Below are positions 1 to 8,411 of a DNA stretch of 64,000 nt, piece after piece. The stretch is taken from NCBI RefSeq assembly GCF_004851605.1, contig NZ_CP031093.1:496001-560000 (forward strand). Reading direction: 5' to 3'. The notes beneath the pieces were generated by a model, which made no database searches, had not been told where the DNA came from, and saw nothing but the letters and a program-made list of their open reading frames with translations. Positions within the stretch are counted from its first letter, which is position 1; every line of letters begins with the position of its first letter. Both the position numbers and the translations under genes were made by a program. This stretch comes from Hydrocarboniclastica marina. Its GTDB lineage: Bacteria > Pseudomonadota > Gammaproteobacteria > Pseudomonadales > Oleiphilaceae.

Positions 1-475
1 CCAGGGTGCTGCAGGCAAATCGCTACGGGCACTTTTTGAGTCCTGCGGACTTGCCGACTTCGACCGCAAGGTCTACCAGACCTCGGTGGCAAAGTGCTTT
101 CCTGGCCGGCAAGCGAACTCAAGTACAGACAGGAGGCCGAGCGCATCAGAAGTGAAGAACTGCGCTCCGTTTCTGGTTAGCCAGTTGGCGTTGCTGAAGC
201 CCAGACTTATCGTCATCCTCGGCAGTCTGGCCTGGGAGAGCTTTGCTTCGATACGGGAGCGCGAAGAGCCGGGCTACTGTATGGCCCAGTTTCAGAAAAA
301 AATCCCCAAGACGCTGCGCGTCTCCGATCTGGTCGGCCGCAGGTTCCAGTGGAAAGACGCTATTGTGCTGCCAATGATTCATCCCGCGGGTAGCGCCAAC
401 GGTGCTCGTGCAAAACACCCGAAGCTTGACCTGATGTCGAAGCGGCTTTTGCAGGAAGAGCTTGAGAAGATCTGA
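1..475 (+). CDS. Uracil-DNA glycosylase superfamily protein, 5'-truncated by window edge
   Basis: The frame is open from base 2, so the start lies to the left of the window and about 157 C-terminal residues are visible. The segment GKSLRALFESCGL followed by VYQTSVAKCFPGRQ resembles the 'GR.L..LL...G....V..TNVVKC.P' part of family 4/5 uracil-DNA glycosylases. Later come a hydrophobic strand IVILGSLAWESF and a motif MIHPAGSANG, which occupies the place of the 'HPS' DNA-intercalation loop. Such enzymes remove uracil from DNA. The iron-sulfur cysteines of family 4 would mostly lie outside the visible part, so the exact subfamily cannot be assigned. Confidence 0.6.
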   Translation, partial: QGAAGKSLRALFESCGLADFDRKVYQTSVAKCFPGRQANSSTDRRPSASEVKNCAPFLVSQLALLKPRLIVILGSLAWESFASIREREEPGYCMAQFQKKIPKTLRVSDLVGRRFQWKDAIVLPMIHPAGSANGARAKHPKLDLMSKRLLQEELEKI

Positions 476-564
476 ACGGCCGGTTTGACTGAGGCGCCTT
501 TGGAGCTGATGACCATGGCGCCAGATTGTCCCGACTGCGTTCGGTAGTAGAGGTGCGAGAAAAA

Positions 565-999
565 ATGATAAAAGGTGAATGCCTGTGCGGCGAAGTTCAG
601 TTCGAGATCCTGGCCGCTCTGCCCAATCTCTACCAGTGTCATTGCTCCCTGTGTCGCAAGGCAACCGGTGCAGCAGCCAATGCCGCAACATTCGCGTCCC
701 GGGAGAATTTTCGTTGGACATCAGGTCATGCCAGGGTCAAGTCGTTCAGCAAGTCGACTGGCTACCGCAGTGATTTCTGCTCGGTGTGTGGCAGCCCGGT
801 TCCGAACAGCCTGGGCGATACACAGCTTATGTGGATCCCGGCCGGGCTGCTTCCCGACGAGTTCACAGCGGAGATTGCTGTACACCTGCACCTGGCGTCA
901 TCTGCTCCCTGGGAGCGTGAGGCGGCTTCGTGCCTGCGACTCGACGCCGGGCCGGACAGCCTGTCAGCGTTGAGCGAGGCGCTCAAGCCTGGCACTTGA
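565..999 (+). CDS. GFA/CENP-V family zinc protein
   Basis: This encodes a protein of 144 residues of the glutathione-dependent formaldehyde-activating (GFA) fold. Zinc-binding cysteines are visible as CLCG near the N-terminus, CHCSLC at about residues 25-30 and FCSVCGSP at about 70. The ATG at 565 is chosen because it sits just before the conserved GECLCGEVQFE start of the domain and has a purine-rich stretch upstream; an in-frame ATG 39 bases earlier would add a tail not typical of the family. Members are often annotated as formaldehyde-activating enzymes, but most have no proven activity, so only the fold is claimed. Confidence 0.8.
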   Translation: MIKGECLCGEVQFEILAALPNLYQCHCSLCRKATGAAANAATFASRENFRWTSGHARVKSFSKSTGYRSDFCSVCGSPVPNSLGDTQLMWIPAGLLPDEFTAEIAVHLHLASSAPWEREAASCLRLDAGPDSLSALSEALKPGT

Positions 1000-1037
1000 T
1001 TTACTCATCTCCGCTCTAACTTCCCACGGGTTTGTAA

Positions 1038-1664
1038 ATGGCTCTGACAACCTGGCTGACTGTCGTCACTATCTGCGTACTCGGCGCCATTTCCCCCGGC
1101 CCCTCGCTCGCCATCGTGCTGAAGCAGACGCTCTCAGGTGGCCGCAGAGCCGGCATGATCACAGCGGCTGCCCACGGGCTGGGGGTGGGGATTTACGCTT
1201 TCGTCAGTATTCTGGGGCTGGCCGCTGTAATCACCGCGTCCCCCGATGTTTTCCTCCTCCTCCAGTGGAGTGGCGCGGCATACCTGGCATGGCTTGGAAT
1301 TAAAGGGTTACTGGCAAAACGACAGCCTCAGGACGACGGACTTCATCCGGTACTATCCACCACCACGAAACCAGCCCGGGAAGGTTTTCTGGTGGTTCTG
1401 CTGAACCCCAAAATCGCAGTGTTTTTCCTCGCATTGTTCAGCCAGGTAGTGGGAGCCGACACCAGCCTGCCGGGTAAACTCGGCTATGCCGCGACTGCCA
1501 TGGTTATCGACGCCGGTTGGTACACAATCGTTGCCTGGTTGTTCTCCAACCCGCGCTGGCTCCAGACGCTGCGTCAGAAAGCCGTCTGGGCTGAACGTAT
1601 CTTCGGTGTGATTCTGGTGGGGCTGGCCGGACGCATGGTGGCGCGCATCATCGAAGGGGTATAG
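1038..1664 (+). CDS. LysE/RhtB family amino-acid exporter
   Basis: This is a 208-residue hydrophobic protein with about six membrane segments. The N-terminus carries the family hallmark ISPGPSLAIVLKQTLSGGRRAG (read around residues 18-40), followed by the helix pair around AAYLAWLGIKGLL and the central GFLVVLLNPKIAVFFLALF helix with its conserved Asn-Pro. Length matches the RhtB/LeuE group (about 205-210). Members export amino acids or homoserine lactones across the inner membrane; the substrate here is unknown. It stands alone between a GFA gene and a secreted protein gene. Confidence 0.85.
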   Translation: MALTTWLTVVTICVLGAISPGPSLAIVLKQTLSGGRRAGMITAAAHGLGVGIYAFVSILGLAAVITASPDVFLLLQWSGAAYLAWLGIKGLLAKRQPQDDGLHPVLSTTTKPAREGFLVVLLNPKIAVFFLALFSQVVGADTSLPGKLGYAATAMVIDAGWYTIVAWLFSNPRWLQTLRQKAVWAERIFGVILVGLAGRMVARIIEGV

Positions 1665-1758
1665 TTGCTTTCAGAAATCATGTTGGGGCGCGTCGGAGCA
1701 GCCAATCATTATGGGTTTACGCGCTTTTACAGTCAGCAGAACAATACAAGGATTACAC

Positions 1759-2259
1759 GTGCCAGGGATCTCACTGAAACTCGCGACTTTATTACCGGGC
1801 TTCTTTCTCGCGCTCTCTTCGGGGGTTCTCTTCGCAGACCAGAAATCACCGGAAGATTACCTGAAAAACAGACCTTTGATGCTGGAGTTTCGCTATTGCG
1901 AATGCCCCGCGAGCGGTATGAGCAGTGGGCCTTCTGAAGTGCTGCCGAGCTTTATGGATGAGTCGAGTGTGTTGAAGGTCGGCGTGTCTTCCGAGGAGGC
2001 TGGGTTCATTGCTTCCGATGAGGTTTCGATAGGCTTCGAGCTCAAGCCAGTGGATGGCGAACCAGGCAGGTTCCACTTCGGTTACTCTGGCTCCTATGCG
2101 GCCGGGTCCAGCACAAGTTCCGGGAAAGCGAAGCTGATGCTCGACAAAGGGCAGTGGGTCAGCCTCTTTGGCGCGCACGGCGGGAGACATGGGGAGCCAC
2201 GGTCCCTCGGGGTTGCCGTTCGGCTGGTCGAAACCGGTGGCGCATCCGGCAACCGCTGA
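1759..2259 (+). CDS. Predicted secreted protein of unknown function
   Basis: I do not recognise this family. The GTG at 1759 is preferred because AAGGA lies 6 bases upstream and because it gives a clean Sec signal peptide: a hydrophobic core LATLLPGFFLALSSGVLFA followed by cleavage before DQKSPEDY. An ATG at 1711 in the same frame would add 16 residues. The mature part, about 140 residues, has two cysteines (CEC) near its start and a glycine/serine-rich C-terminal half with alternating hydrophobic residues that could form beta strands. It lies alone upstream of the gmk promoter, with no functional hint from its neighbours. Confidence 0.6.
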   Translation: MPGISLKLATLLPGFFLALSSGVLFADQKSPEDYLKNRPLMLEFRYCECPASGMSSGPSEVLPSFMDESSVLKVGVSSEEAGFIASDEVSIGFELKPVDGEPGRFHFGYSGSYAAGSSTSSGKAKLMLDKGQWVSLFGAHGGRHGEPRSLGVAVRLVETGGASGNR

Positions 2260-2347
2260 AAACCCCCGGGCGTGATTTCCCGTCACTAAGTTTCAATCGC
2301 AGAAAGTGCTAAACTCCCGGGCCTGAGATCAGCCAGGCTCTGTTTGA

Positions 2348-3073
<726 letters not shown>

Positions 3074-3098
3074 GAACCGGAAGTGCCTCAGGATGTCA

Positions 3099-3127
3099 TA
3101 TACAGTAGGACCCTTTGGCGCTATAAT
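3099..3127 (+). promoter_or_regulatory. Predicted sigma-70 promoter for rpoZ-spoT
   Basis: A perfect -10 box TATAAT lies at 3122-3127, with TATACA (four of six -35 consensus bases) at 3099-3104 and a 17-base spacer. It lies in the 205-base gap between gmk and rpoZ and would give a leader of about 145 bases. Confidence 0.5.
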
Positions 3128-3278
3128 TCGCGGTTCGACGGCGAACAGGCCGTCACCATCACAACGCCACGATTTTCAAGGTGTGACCGATCCGCAGGCG
3201 CGACACAAACGCCCGCTCCAGATCTGGTCCACCGGTTGATTGTCCGTATTTTCAAATTGTTTCTGGGGAAATAACTGT

Positions 3279-3491
3279 ATGGCACGGGTAACTGTTGAAG
3301 ACTGCCTGGAACACGTCGAAAATCGTTTTGAGCTGGTCATGGTGGCTTCGAAGCGCGCCCGTCAGCTGGCGACCAAAGGGCGTGAGCCGATGGTGCCGCC
3401 GGAAAACGACAAGCCGACGGTGATAGCGCTGCGGGAAATGGCAGCCAACAAATTGAATCCCGAGTCAATGGCCGAACACGAAGACGAGTAA
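3279..3491 (+). CDS. rpoZ: RNA polymerase omega subunit
   Basis: A 70-residue protein beginning [30 protein letters not shown], which is the canonical omega N-terminus. Omega binds the beta-prime subunit, helps assemble RNA polymerase and forms part of the ppGpp-binding site. The ATG at 3279 has GGGGAA about 8 bases upstream. The conserved helix with VASKRARQL and the following [10 protein letters not shown] segment are intact, while the C-terminal tail is short and acidic. It precedes spoT by about 150 bases, as in most gammaproteobacteria. Confidence 0.97.
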   Translation: MARVTVEDCLEHVENRFELVMVASKRARQLATKGREPMVPPENDKPTVIALREMAANKLNPESMAEHEDE

Positions 3492-3645
3492 CTGCAGTAC
3501 CGGCCCGGGTCAGTTGAACCCGGGCGAATCCCGGGTACGTTGTCGGCAATTGCGAGGTAAGCAACGTGAAAGTCGGTGTTCGCTTCCCGCTTGGGCCAGA
3601 TGACTTTGGGGCCAGCGCAAAACCAGGCATGACGGAGCCTTGGGC

Positions 3646-5766
3646 ATGGCAACGATTGAAGCTCTCAGCGAGCGGCTGAAGAATTATCTCGACGACAACC
3701 GCGTCAATCAGGTGCGGCGAGCGTTCTTTTATGCCGAGCAGGCCCATGAAGGCCAAATGCGCCGAAGCGGCGAGCGTTATATTACCCATCCCCTTGCTGT
3801 TGCCCACATTCTTGCCGATCTGAACCTTGACCATCAAAGCCTGATGGCCGCCCTCCTGCACGATGTCATCGAAGATACCGGTATTCCCAAGGATGCGCTC
3901 TCCGCGCAGTTTGGCGAATCCGTTGCCGATCTTGTGGATGGCGTCAGCAAGCTGACCCAGATTGAATTCCGCTCCCGCGCCGAAGCCCAGGCTGAGAATT
4001 TTCAGAAGATGACCCTGGCCATGGCCAAGGACATCCGCGTGATCCTGGTCAAGCTGGCCGACCGGCTGCACAACATGCGCACACTCGGACCTCTGGCCCA
4101 TGAAAAGCGCCGGCGCATCGCCACCGAGACCCTCGATATTTACGCGCCGATCGCGCATCGGCTCGGGATGCACAGTCTCTGCGTAGAGCTGGAAGACCTG
4201 GGTTTCGCAGCGCTCTATCCCATGCGCTCGCGCTATATCGGCAAGGCGGTCGAAAAGCTTCGTGGCGATCATCTGGAAATCATCGAGGAAATTCGCCAGC
4301 GGCTGGAGCAGCGCCTGGGCGAACGTGGCCTGCCGGGCAAGATTCTGGGACGCGAAAAGCATCTGAACAGCATCTACCACAAGATGCGCAATCGGCAGAA
4401 GTCGTTCCACGAGATTATGGATGTGTATGCGTTTCGCATCATCACCGACTCGGTCGATGACTGCTATCGCATACTGGGCGCGGTGCACAGCCTCTACAAG
4501 CCACTCCCGGGGCGTTTCAAAGACTACATCGCCATGCCCAAGGCCAACGGCTACCAGTCCTTGCACACCACCCTGTTCGGCATGCACGTCAATATCGAGA
4601 TCCAGATACGAACCGCTGAGATGGAGCGCATCGCCAATGACGGCATTGCGGCGCACTGGTTCTACAAGACGGGTGATTCCGCGGTCGGCGATCTGAATCA
4701 GAAGCGGGTGAATCGCTGGGTCCAGGGGCTCATGGAAATGCGCGAGCGCACCGACGACTCGCTGGAATTCATCGAACACGTGAAAGTCGACCTGTTCCCC
4801 GACGAGGTCTATGTATTTACGCCCAAAGGCAAAATACTGGAGCTGCCCGCCGGGGCAACGGCCGTCGATTTTGCCTATGCGATCCACACAGATATCGGCA
4901 ACGCCTGCGTGGCCTGCCGTGTCAATAAACAACTCTCGTCTTTGAGTATGCCGCTGCAGAGCGGTCAGACGGTCGAGATCATCACCGCGCCGGGCGCACG
5001 ACCCAACCCGGCCTGGCTGAATTTTGTAGTCACCGGTAAAGCGCGGAGCAGCGTCCGGCATGTCCTTACCAGCCAGCGTCGCAATGAATCCGTAGCGCTG
5101 GGCAAGGATCTGCTGACCAAATCGCTGAACAGTTTCGGCTGGAAGCTGGGAGACATCCCGAAAGAGCAGGTCGAGCGCGTTGCCGCCCACAATCAGGCCA
5201 GCAGTCTGGATGACCTGCTGGCGGAGATCGGTCTGGGCAACCGCATGGCCTTTATTGTCGCGCGCCAGCTTCTGCCCGCGGGCTCTTCGCGGGCCGATGT
5301 CCCCAACGACCAGGAAGAGCCGACGCGCGTCACAATTCACGGTACCGAAGGGCTGCTGGTGCGTTTTGCGCCCTGTTGCAAGCCCATCCCCGGCGATCCC
5401 ATAGTCGGCCGGATGGACTCCGGACGCGGGATGGTGATCCATTCAGAGCACTGCGAGCGGGTTCGGAAGGGTAAAGAAGGCGATCAGGATCTGGTCCATC
5501 TTGACTGGGCCAAGGATATTACTGACGAGTTCTCTGTGGAGCTCAGGGTTGAGCTCGAAAGACAACGAGGCGTTATAGCCGAACTTGCCAATGCGGTCAC
5601 CCACGGCGACGCCAACATCGAACGCATCAATGTCGAAGAACAGAATGCCGGGCACAGCCGCATTAACCTCGTCCTGCACGTTAAAGGGCGACGTCATCTT
5701 GCGCGGGTCATGCGGCGCATCCGTCGTATACGGGCGGTAACGAGCATTACCCGGATACGCAGCTGA
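3646..5766 (+). CDS. spoT: Bifunctional (p)ppGpp synthetase/hydrolase SpoT
   Basis: This 706-residue Rel/SpoT homologue makes and degrades (p)ppGpp. The N-terminal hydrolase domain carries the HD pair in AALLHDVIEDTG (H72-D73). The synthetase domain has the RFKDYIAMPKANGYQSLHT loop, with an RxKD charge pattern typical of bifunctional enzymes rather than the RelA ExDD pattern. A TGS domain (DEVYVFTPKGKI) and a C-terminal ACT domain (DEFSVELRVELERQ onward) follow. The ATG at 3646 is preferred over an in-frame TTG at 3640 because GGAG at 3634-3637 is spaced 8 bases from the ATG. It sits downstream of rpoZ, so a ppGpp enzyme and a ppGpp-binding polymerase subunit are probably co-transcribed. Confidence 0.96.
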   Translation: MATIEALSERLKNYLDDNRVNQVRRAFFYAEQAHEGQMRRSGERYITHPLAVAHILADLNLDHQSLMAALLHDVIEDTGIPKDALSAQFGESVADLVDGVSKLTQIEFRSRAEAQAENFQKMTLAMAKDIRVILVKLADRLHNMRTLGPLAHEKRRRIATETLDIYAPIAHRLGMHSLCVELEDLGFAALYPMRSRYIGKAVEKLRGDHLEIIEEIRQRLEQRLGERGLPGKILGREKHLNSIYHKMRNRQKSFHEIMDVYAFRIITDSVDDCYRILGAVHSLYKPLPGRFKDYIAMPKANGYQSLHTTLFGMHVNIEIQIRTAEMERIANDGIAAHWFYKTGDSAVGDLNQKRVNRWVQGLMEMRERTDDSLEFIEHVKVDLFPDEVYVFTPKGKILELPAGATAVDFAYAIHTDIGNACVACRVNKQLSSLSMPLQSGQTVEIITAPGARPNPAWLNFVVTGKARSSVRHVLTSQRRNESVALGKDLLTKSLNSFGWKLGDIPKEQVERVAAHNQASSLDDLLAEIGLGNRMAFIVARQLLPAGSSRADVPNDQEEPTRVTIHGTEGLLVRFAPCCKPIPGDPIVGRMDSGRGMVIHSEHCERVRKGKEGDQDLVHLDWAKDITDEFSVELRVELERQRGVIAELANAVTHGDANIERINVEEQNAGHSRINLVLHVKGRRHLARVMRRIRRIRAVTSITRIRS

Positions 5767-5905
5767 GCCAGCGGCCGGAATTTGACAATTAACCTGAAGT
5801 TCCCCAGCATCGAACGCCCATTTTCTGACCGGTTGCCGAGCATCAGTTCAGCTTGGCTGGCTATGTCCGGCTAATTCAGGCGGACCTTTTGAACAGGATA
5901 GCGTC

Positions 5906-6292
5906 ATGACCAACAAGTCGATCATCCAGACAGAACACGCGCCCGCCGCTATTGGTACCTATTCCCAGGCGGTAAAAGCCGGGGATACGGTTTACCTCTC
6001 AGGCCAGATCCCGCTGGACCCGGAGACAATGGAGCTCGCTCAGGGCGACATCAAGGAACACATCCAGCAGGTTTTCAAAAACCTGAGTGCTGTCTGTGAA
6101 GCTTCTGGCGGGACCTTGCAGGACATCGTCAAACTGAATATCTATCTGACCGATCTGGGGAATTTCGCGCTGGTCAATGAGCTGATGGCGATCAATTTCC
6201 AGGAGCCCTATCCCGCCCGTGCGGCGATCGGCGTTGCGGCGCTTCCCAAAGGCGCAGCTGTGGAGATGGACGCGGTAATGGTGTTGAAGTGA
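5906..6292 (+). CDS. ridA: RidA (YjgF/YER057c/UK114) enamine/imine deaminase
   Basis: This 128-residue protein belongs to the RidA family, which hydrolyses reactive 2-aminoacrylate-type enamine/imine intermediates released by PLP enzymes. The family pattern is clear: [22 protein letters not shown] near residue 20, the central [17 protein letters not shown], and [22 protein letters not shown] near the C-terminus, with the conserved substrate-binding Arg in PARAAIGV. Length matches the family (about 127). It follows spoT by 139 bases, as in Pseudomonas and E. coli. Confidence 0.95.
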   Translation: MTNKSIIQTEHAPAAIGTYSQAVKAGDTVYLSGQIPLDPETMELAQGDIKEHIQQVFKNLSAVCEASGGTLQDIVKLNIYLTDLGNFALVNELMAINFQEPYPARAAIGVAALPKGAAVEMDAVMVLK

Positions 6293-6448
6293 TTGCCAAT
6301 CCGCAGCAGCGGTTCACCGGACCCCTGTCAACCTGACCTCAGGGGCTTTAAACGCAGCGGCGCTGAGCTTACTTCAGGTCACGGCTGTTTCGGATGTTCA
6401 ACAGAGAAGGTGAGGGCGCCCGCGAATGAACTGGTCCAGCGGCAGCCT

Positions 6449-7318
6449 TTACCCGCCGCTTTGGATCATCTCGGCGTAGCCTTCGCGGAAAGTGGGATAA
6501 CTGAACACATAACCCGACGCCCGCACACGGCTGTTATCGCAGCGCTTGCTGCCTGCGCGCCCCGACGCCGTAGCCTCAGGCTCGACGGGTAGGCAATCGG
6601 TCTGCGCCCGCACCCATGCAACAAGATCGCCCTGGCGAACCGGTTCGCAGTCGCTTGCAAGGTAGCGGGGGTGCAAGGTTTCGCCCTGGGCATGTTGCGC
6701 CACCAGATGGCTCATTATGCCGACGCAGTCATCTTCGTGAATACGGTTTGTGAACGGACTGTTGGTGCCGGGCGCGAGTTTGCCCGCCTTGATACGTTCG
6801 AGCATTCCCCGGCGATCCCGCCCGTATATTCCCGAAAAACGCACGGCGGTTCCGGCTAGCGGACTCCTGGACAGGCGCCTTTCGCCTTCCAGCACGCGCA
6901 CACCGCTGAAACGGTTGGGCTCGGTTGGGCTCGATTCATCGACCCAGCTGTCGTCGTCCTGCTGGTACACGGCCGTGCTGGAGATGAAAAACACATGTTG
7001 GGGCGGGCTTTTCTGGGCTTCAAGTTCGCCCAGGAGGTTATCCAGCGCCAGCACGTAGGCGGCCCTGTAGCCCGCGTCATCATAGGTTTTGGGGCTTAGA
7101 CAGAAGATGACGATGTCGAGGTCGGTAGGCAGTGTCGCCGCGAGGGCTGTCCGGTCCAGCAAGTCAGCCTGTAGCCGCCGGATCGGCGCGGGCACAGGAT
7201 TTGCGCTGCGTCTTAGACCCCAGACGTCGTGCTCGTCGGCCAAAGCCCGGCCGATGCGGCTGCCCAGTCGTCCGCATCCTGCCAGAAGAATCCGGTACCT
7301 CTGCGTTGCGCTTGCCAT
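6449..7318 (-). CDS. Extended-SDR NAD(P)-dependent epimerase/dehydratase-like protein
   Basis: A 289-residue protein with an N-terminal Rossmann motif ILLAGCGRLGSRIG, followed by the strand end FCLSPKTYDDAGYR, the segment HVFFISSTAVYQQ and SGIYGRDRRGML typical of YeeZ-like extended short-chain dehydrogenases. SSTAVY places the Ser and Tyr of the active site close together; the usual YxxxK lysine is not obvious, so catalytic activity is uncertain. The start has AAGGA 6 bases upstream. It is convergent with ridA and divergent from oxyR. Its substrate is unknown. Confidence 0.8.
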   Translation of the reverse strand: MASATQRYRILLAGCGRLGSRIGRALADEHDVWGLRRSANPVPAPIRRLQADLLDRTALAATLPTDLDIVIFCLSPKTYDDAGYRAAYVLALDNLLGELEAQKSPPQHVFFISSTAVYQQDDDSWVDESSPTEPNRFSGVRVLEGERRLSRSPLAGTAVRFSGIYGRDRRGMLERIKAGKLAPGTNSPFTNRIHEDDCVGIMSHLVAQHAQGETLHPRYLASDCEPVRQGDLVAWVRAQTDCLPVEPEATASGRAGSKRCDNSRVRASGYVFSYPTFREGYAEMIQSGG

Positions 7319-7336
7319 TTGCAGTCCTTATGCTTT

Positions 7337-7364
7337 TTGACGGCCGTCCAGTATTGGTTATACG
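7337..7364 (+). promoter_or_regulatory. Predicted sigma-70 promoter for oxyR-recG
   Basis: TTGACG (7337-7342, five of six) is followed after 16 bases by TATACG (7359-7364, four of six). The position, about 65 bases upstream of oxyR, fits. OxyR commonly represses its own gene by binding here; I see no clear OxyR consensus, which is poorly conserved. Confidence 0.35.
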
Positions 7365-7429
7365 GCCTGTTTCAGCGTACATTGCCAGCACTATGCAAGC
7401 GCAGCGGCAGTGATTAGTCGGAGAATAGA

Positions 7430-8404
7430 ATGACCCTAACTGAGCTTCGTTACATCGTCACGCTTGCCCAGGAAAAACACTTTGGCCGGGCCGCCGAGCG
7501 CTGTCACGTCAGCCAGCCTACCCTAAGCGTGGCCGTGCGCAAACTCGAAGACGAGCTCGCTGTTGCTCTGTTTGAACGCAGCAAGGGCAGCATCCGCGTG
7601 ACTGAGATCGGGCATCGCATCGTCGAGCAGGCCCAGCGGGTTCTGGACCAGGCCGGGCTGATCCGGGACCTGGCCCAGACGGGCAAGAACCAGCTGAGTT
7701 CACCGCTCAAAGTCGGCGCAATCTATACGATTGGCCCGTATCTGTTTCCGCACCTGCTGCCCGAGCTGCGGCGCGCGGCGCCGGAGATGCCCTTGTTCAT
7801 CGAGGAGAACTACACCGGCGTGCTACGGGAAAAACTGCGCCGTTCAGAGCTGGATGCGATTATCATCGCGTTGCCCTTCGAAGAGCCCGAGGTCGTGACC
7901 CTGCCACTCTACGATGAGCCGTTCGTCGTTTTGTTGCCCAAGAATCACAAGCTTGCGCGTGAAAAAAGCCTGAACAGTGAGCAGCTACTGGAAGACCAGC
8001 TGCTGATGCTCGGCCCGGGCCACTGCTTTCGCGACCAGGTGCTGGAGTCTTGTCCGCCGTTGATCGAAGCGCTCAGCACCCGCTCGACCGATCGCGGGCA
8101 GTCGCTGATTACCGAGGGCAGCTCCCTGGAGACAATCCGGCACATGGTCGCGTCCGGGTTGGGAATTACGGTTCTGCCTTTGTCGGCAGCGACCGCTGTG
8201 CAGTACCGGGAAGACATCCTGACTGTGCGGCCCTTCGCTGCGCCCGTTCCATCCCGCACGGTCGCTTTGGCCTGGCGTGTGACTTTTCCGCGCCCCAAGG
8301 CTATCGACATGCTGTCCCTGGCGGCAAGCCAGTGCAGAGTCATCGAGAAAGCCGTAGCAACTACCGGGCCTGAGCTTCTGAACGCGGCGGAGCCAGCTGG
8401 TTGA
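7430..8404 (+). CDS. oxyR: Hydrogen peroxide-sensing LysR-type regulator OxyR
   Basis: A 324-residue LysR-type regulator. The N-terminal winged helix reads ELRYIVTLAQEKHFGRAAERCHVSQPTLS. The two redox cysteines occur at C199 and C208, spaced by eight residues in GHCFRDQVLESC, exactly the numbering and context of the E. coli OxyR disulfide pair. That identifies OxyR rather than another LysR protein. Peroxide would oxidise the pair and switch on catalase, peroxiredoxin and related genes. GGAG lies 6 bases upstream of the ATG. recG starts 8 bases after the stop, and an oxyR-recG operon is known in Pseudomonas aeruginosa. Confidence 0.96.
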   Translation: MTLTELRYIVTLAQEKHFGRAAERCHVSQPTLSVAVRKLEDELAVALFERSKGSIRVTEIGHRIVEQAQRVLDQAGLIRDLAQTGKNQLSSPLKVGAIYTIGPYLFPHLLPELRRAAPEMPLFIEENYTGVLREKLRRSELDAIIIALPFEEPEVVTLPLYDEPFVVLLPKNHKLAREKSLNSEQLLEDQLLMLGPGHCFRDQVLESCPPLIEALSTRSTDRGQSLITEGSSLETIRHMVASGLGITVLPLSAATAVQYREDILTVRPFAAPVPSRTVALAWRVTFPRPKAIDMLSLAASQCRVIEKAVATTGPELLNAAEPAG

Positions 8405-8411
8405 GTCACCG

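Noticed and set aside
3337-5442. A 701-codon open frame on the minus strand opposite spoT.
   Set aside because: It is the antisense shadow of the spoT frame in G+C-rich DNA; its translation shows no domain, while spoT has full Rel/SpoT features.
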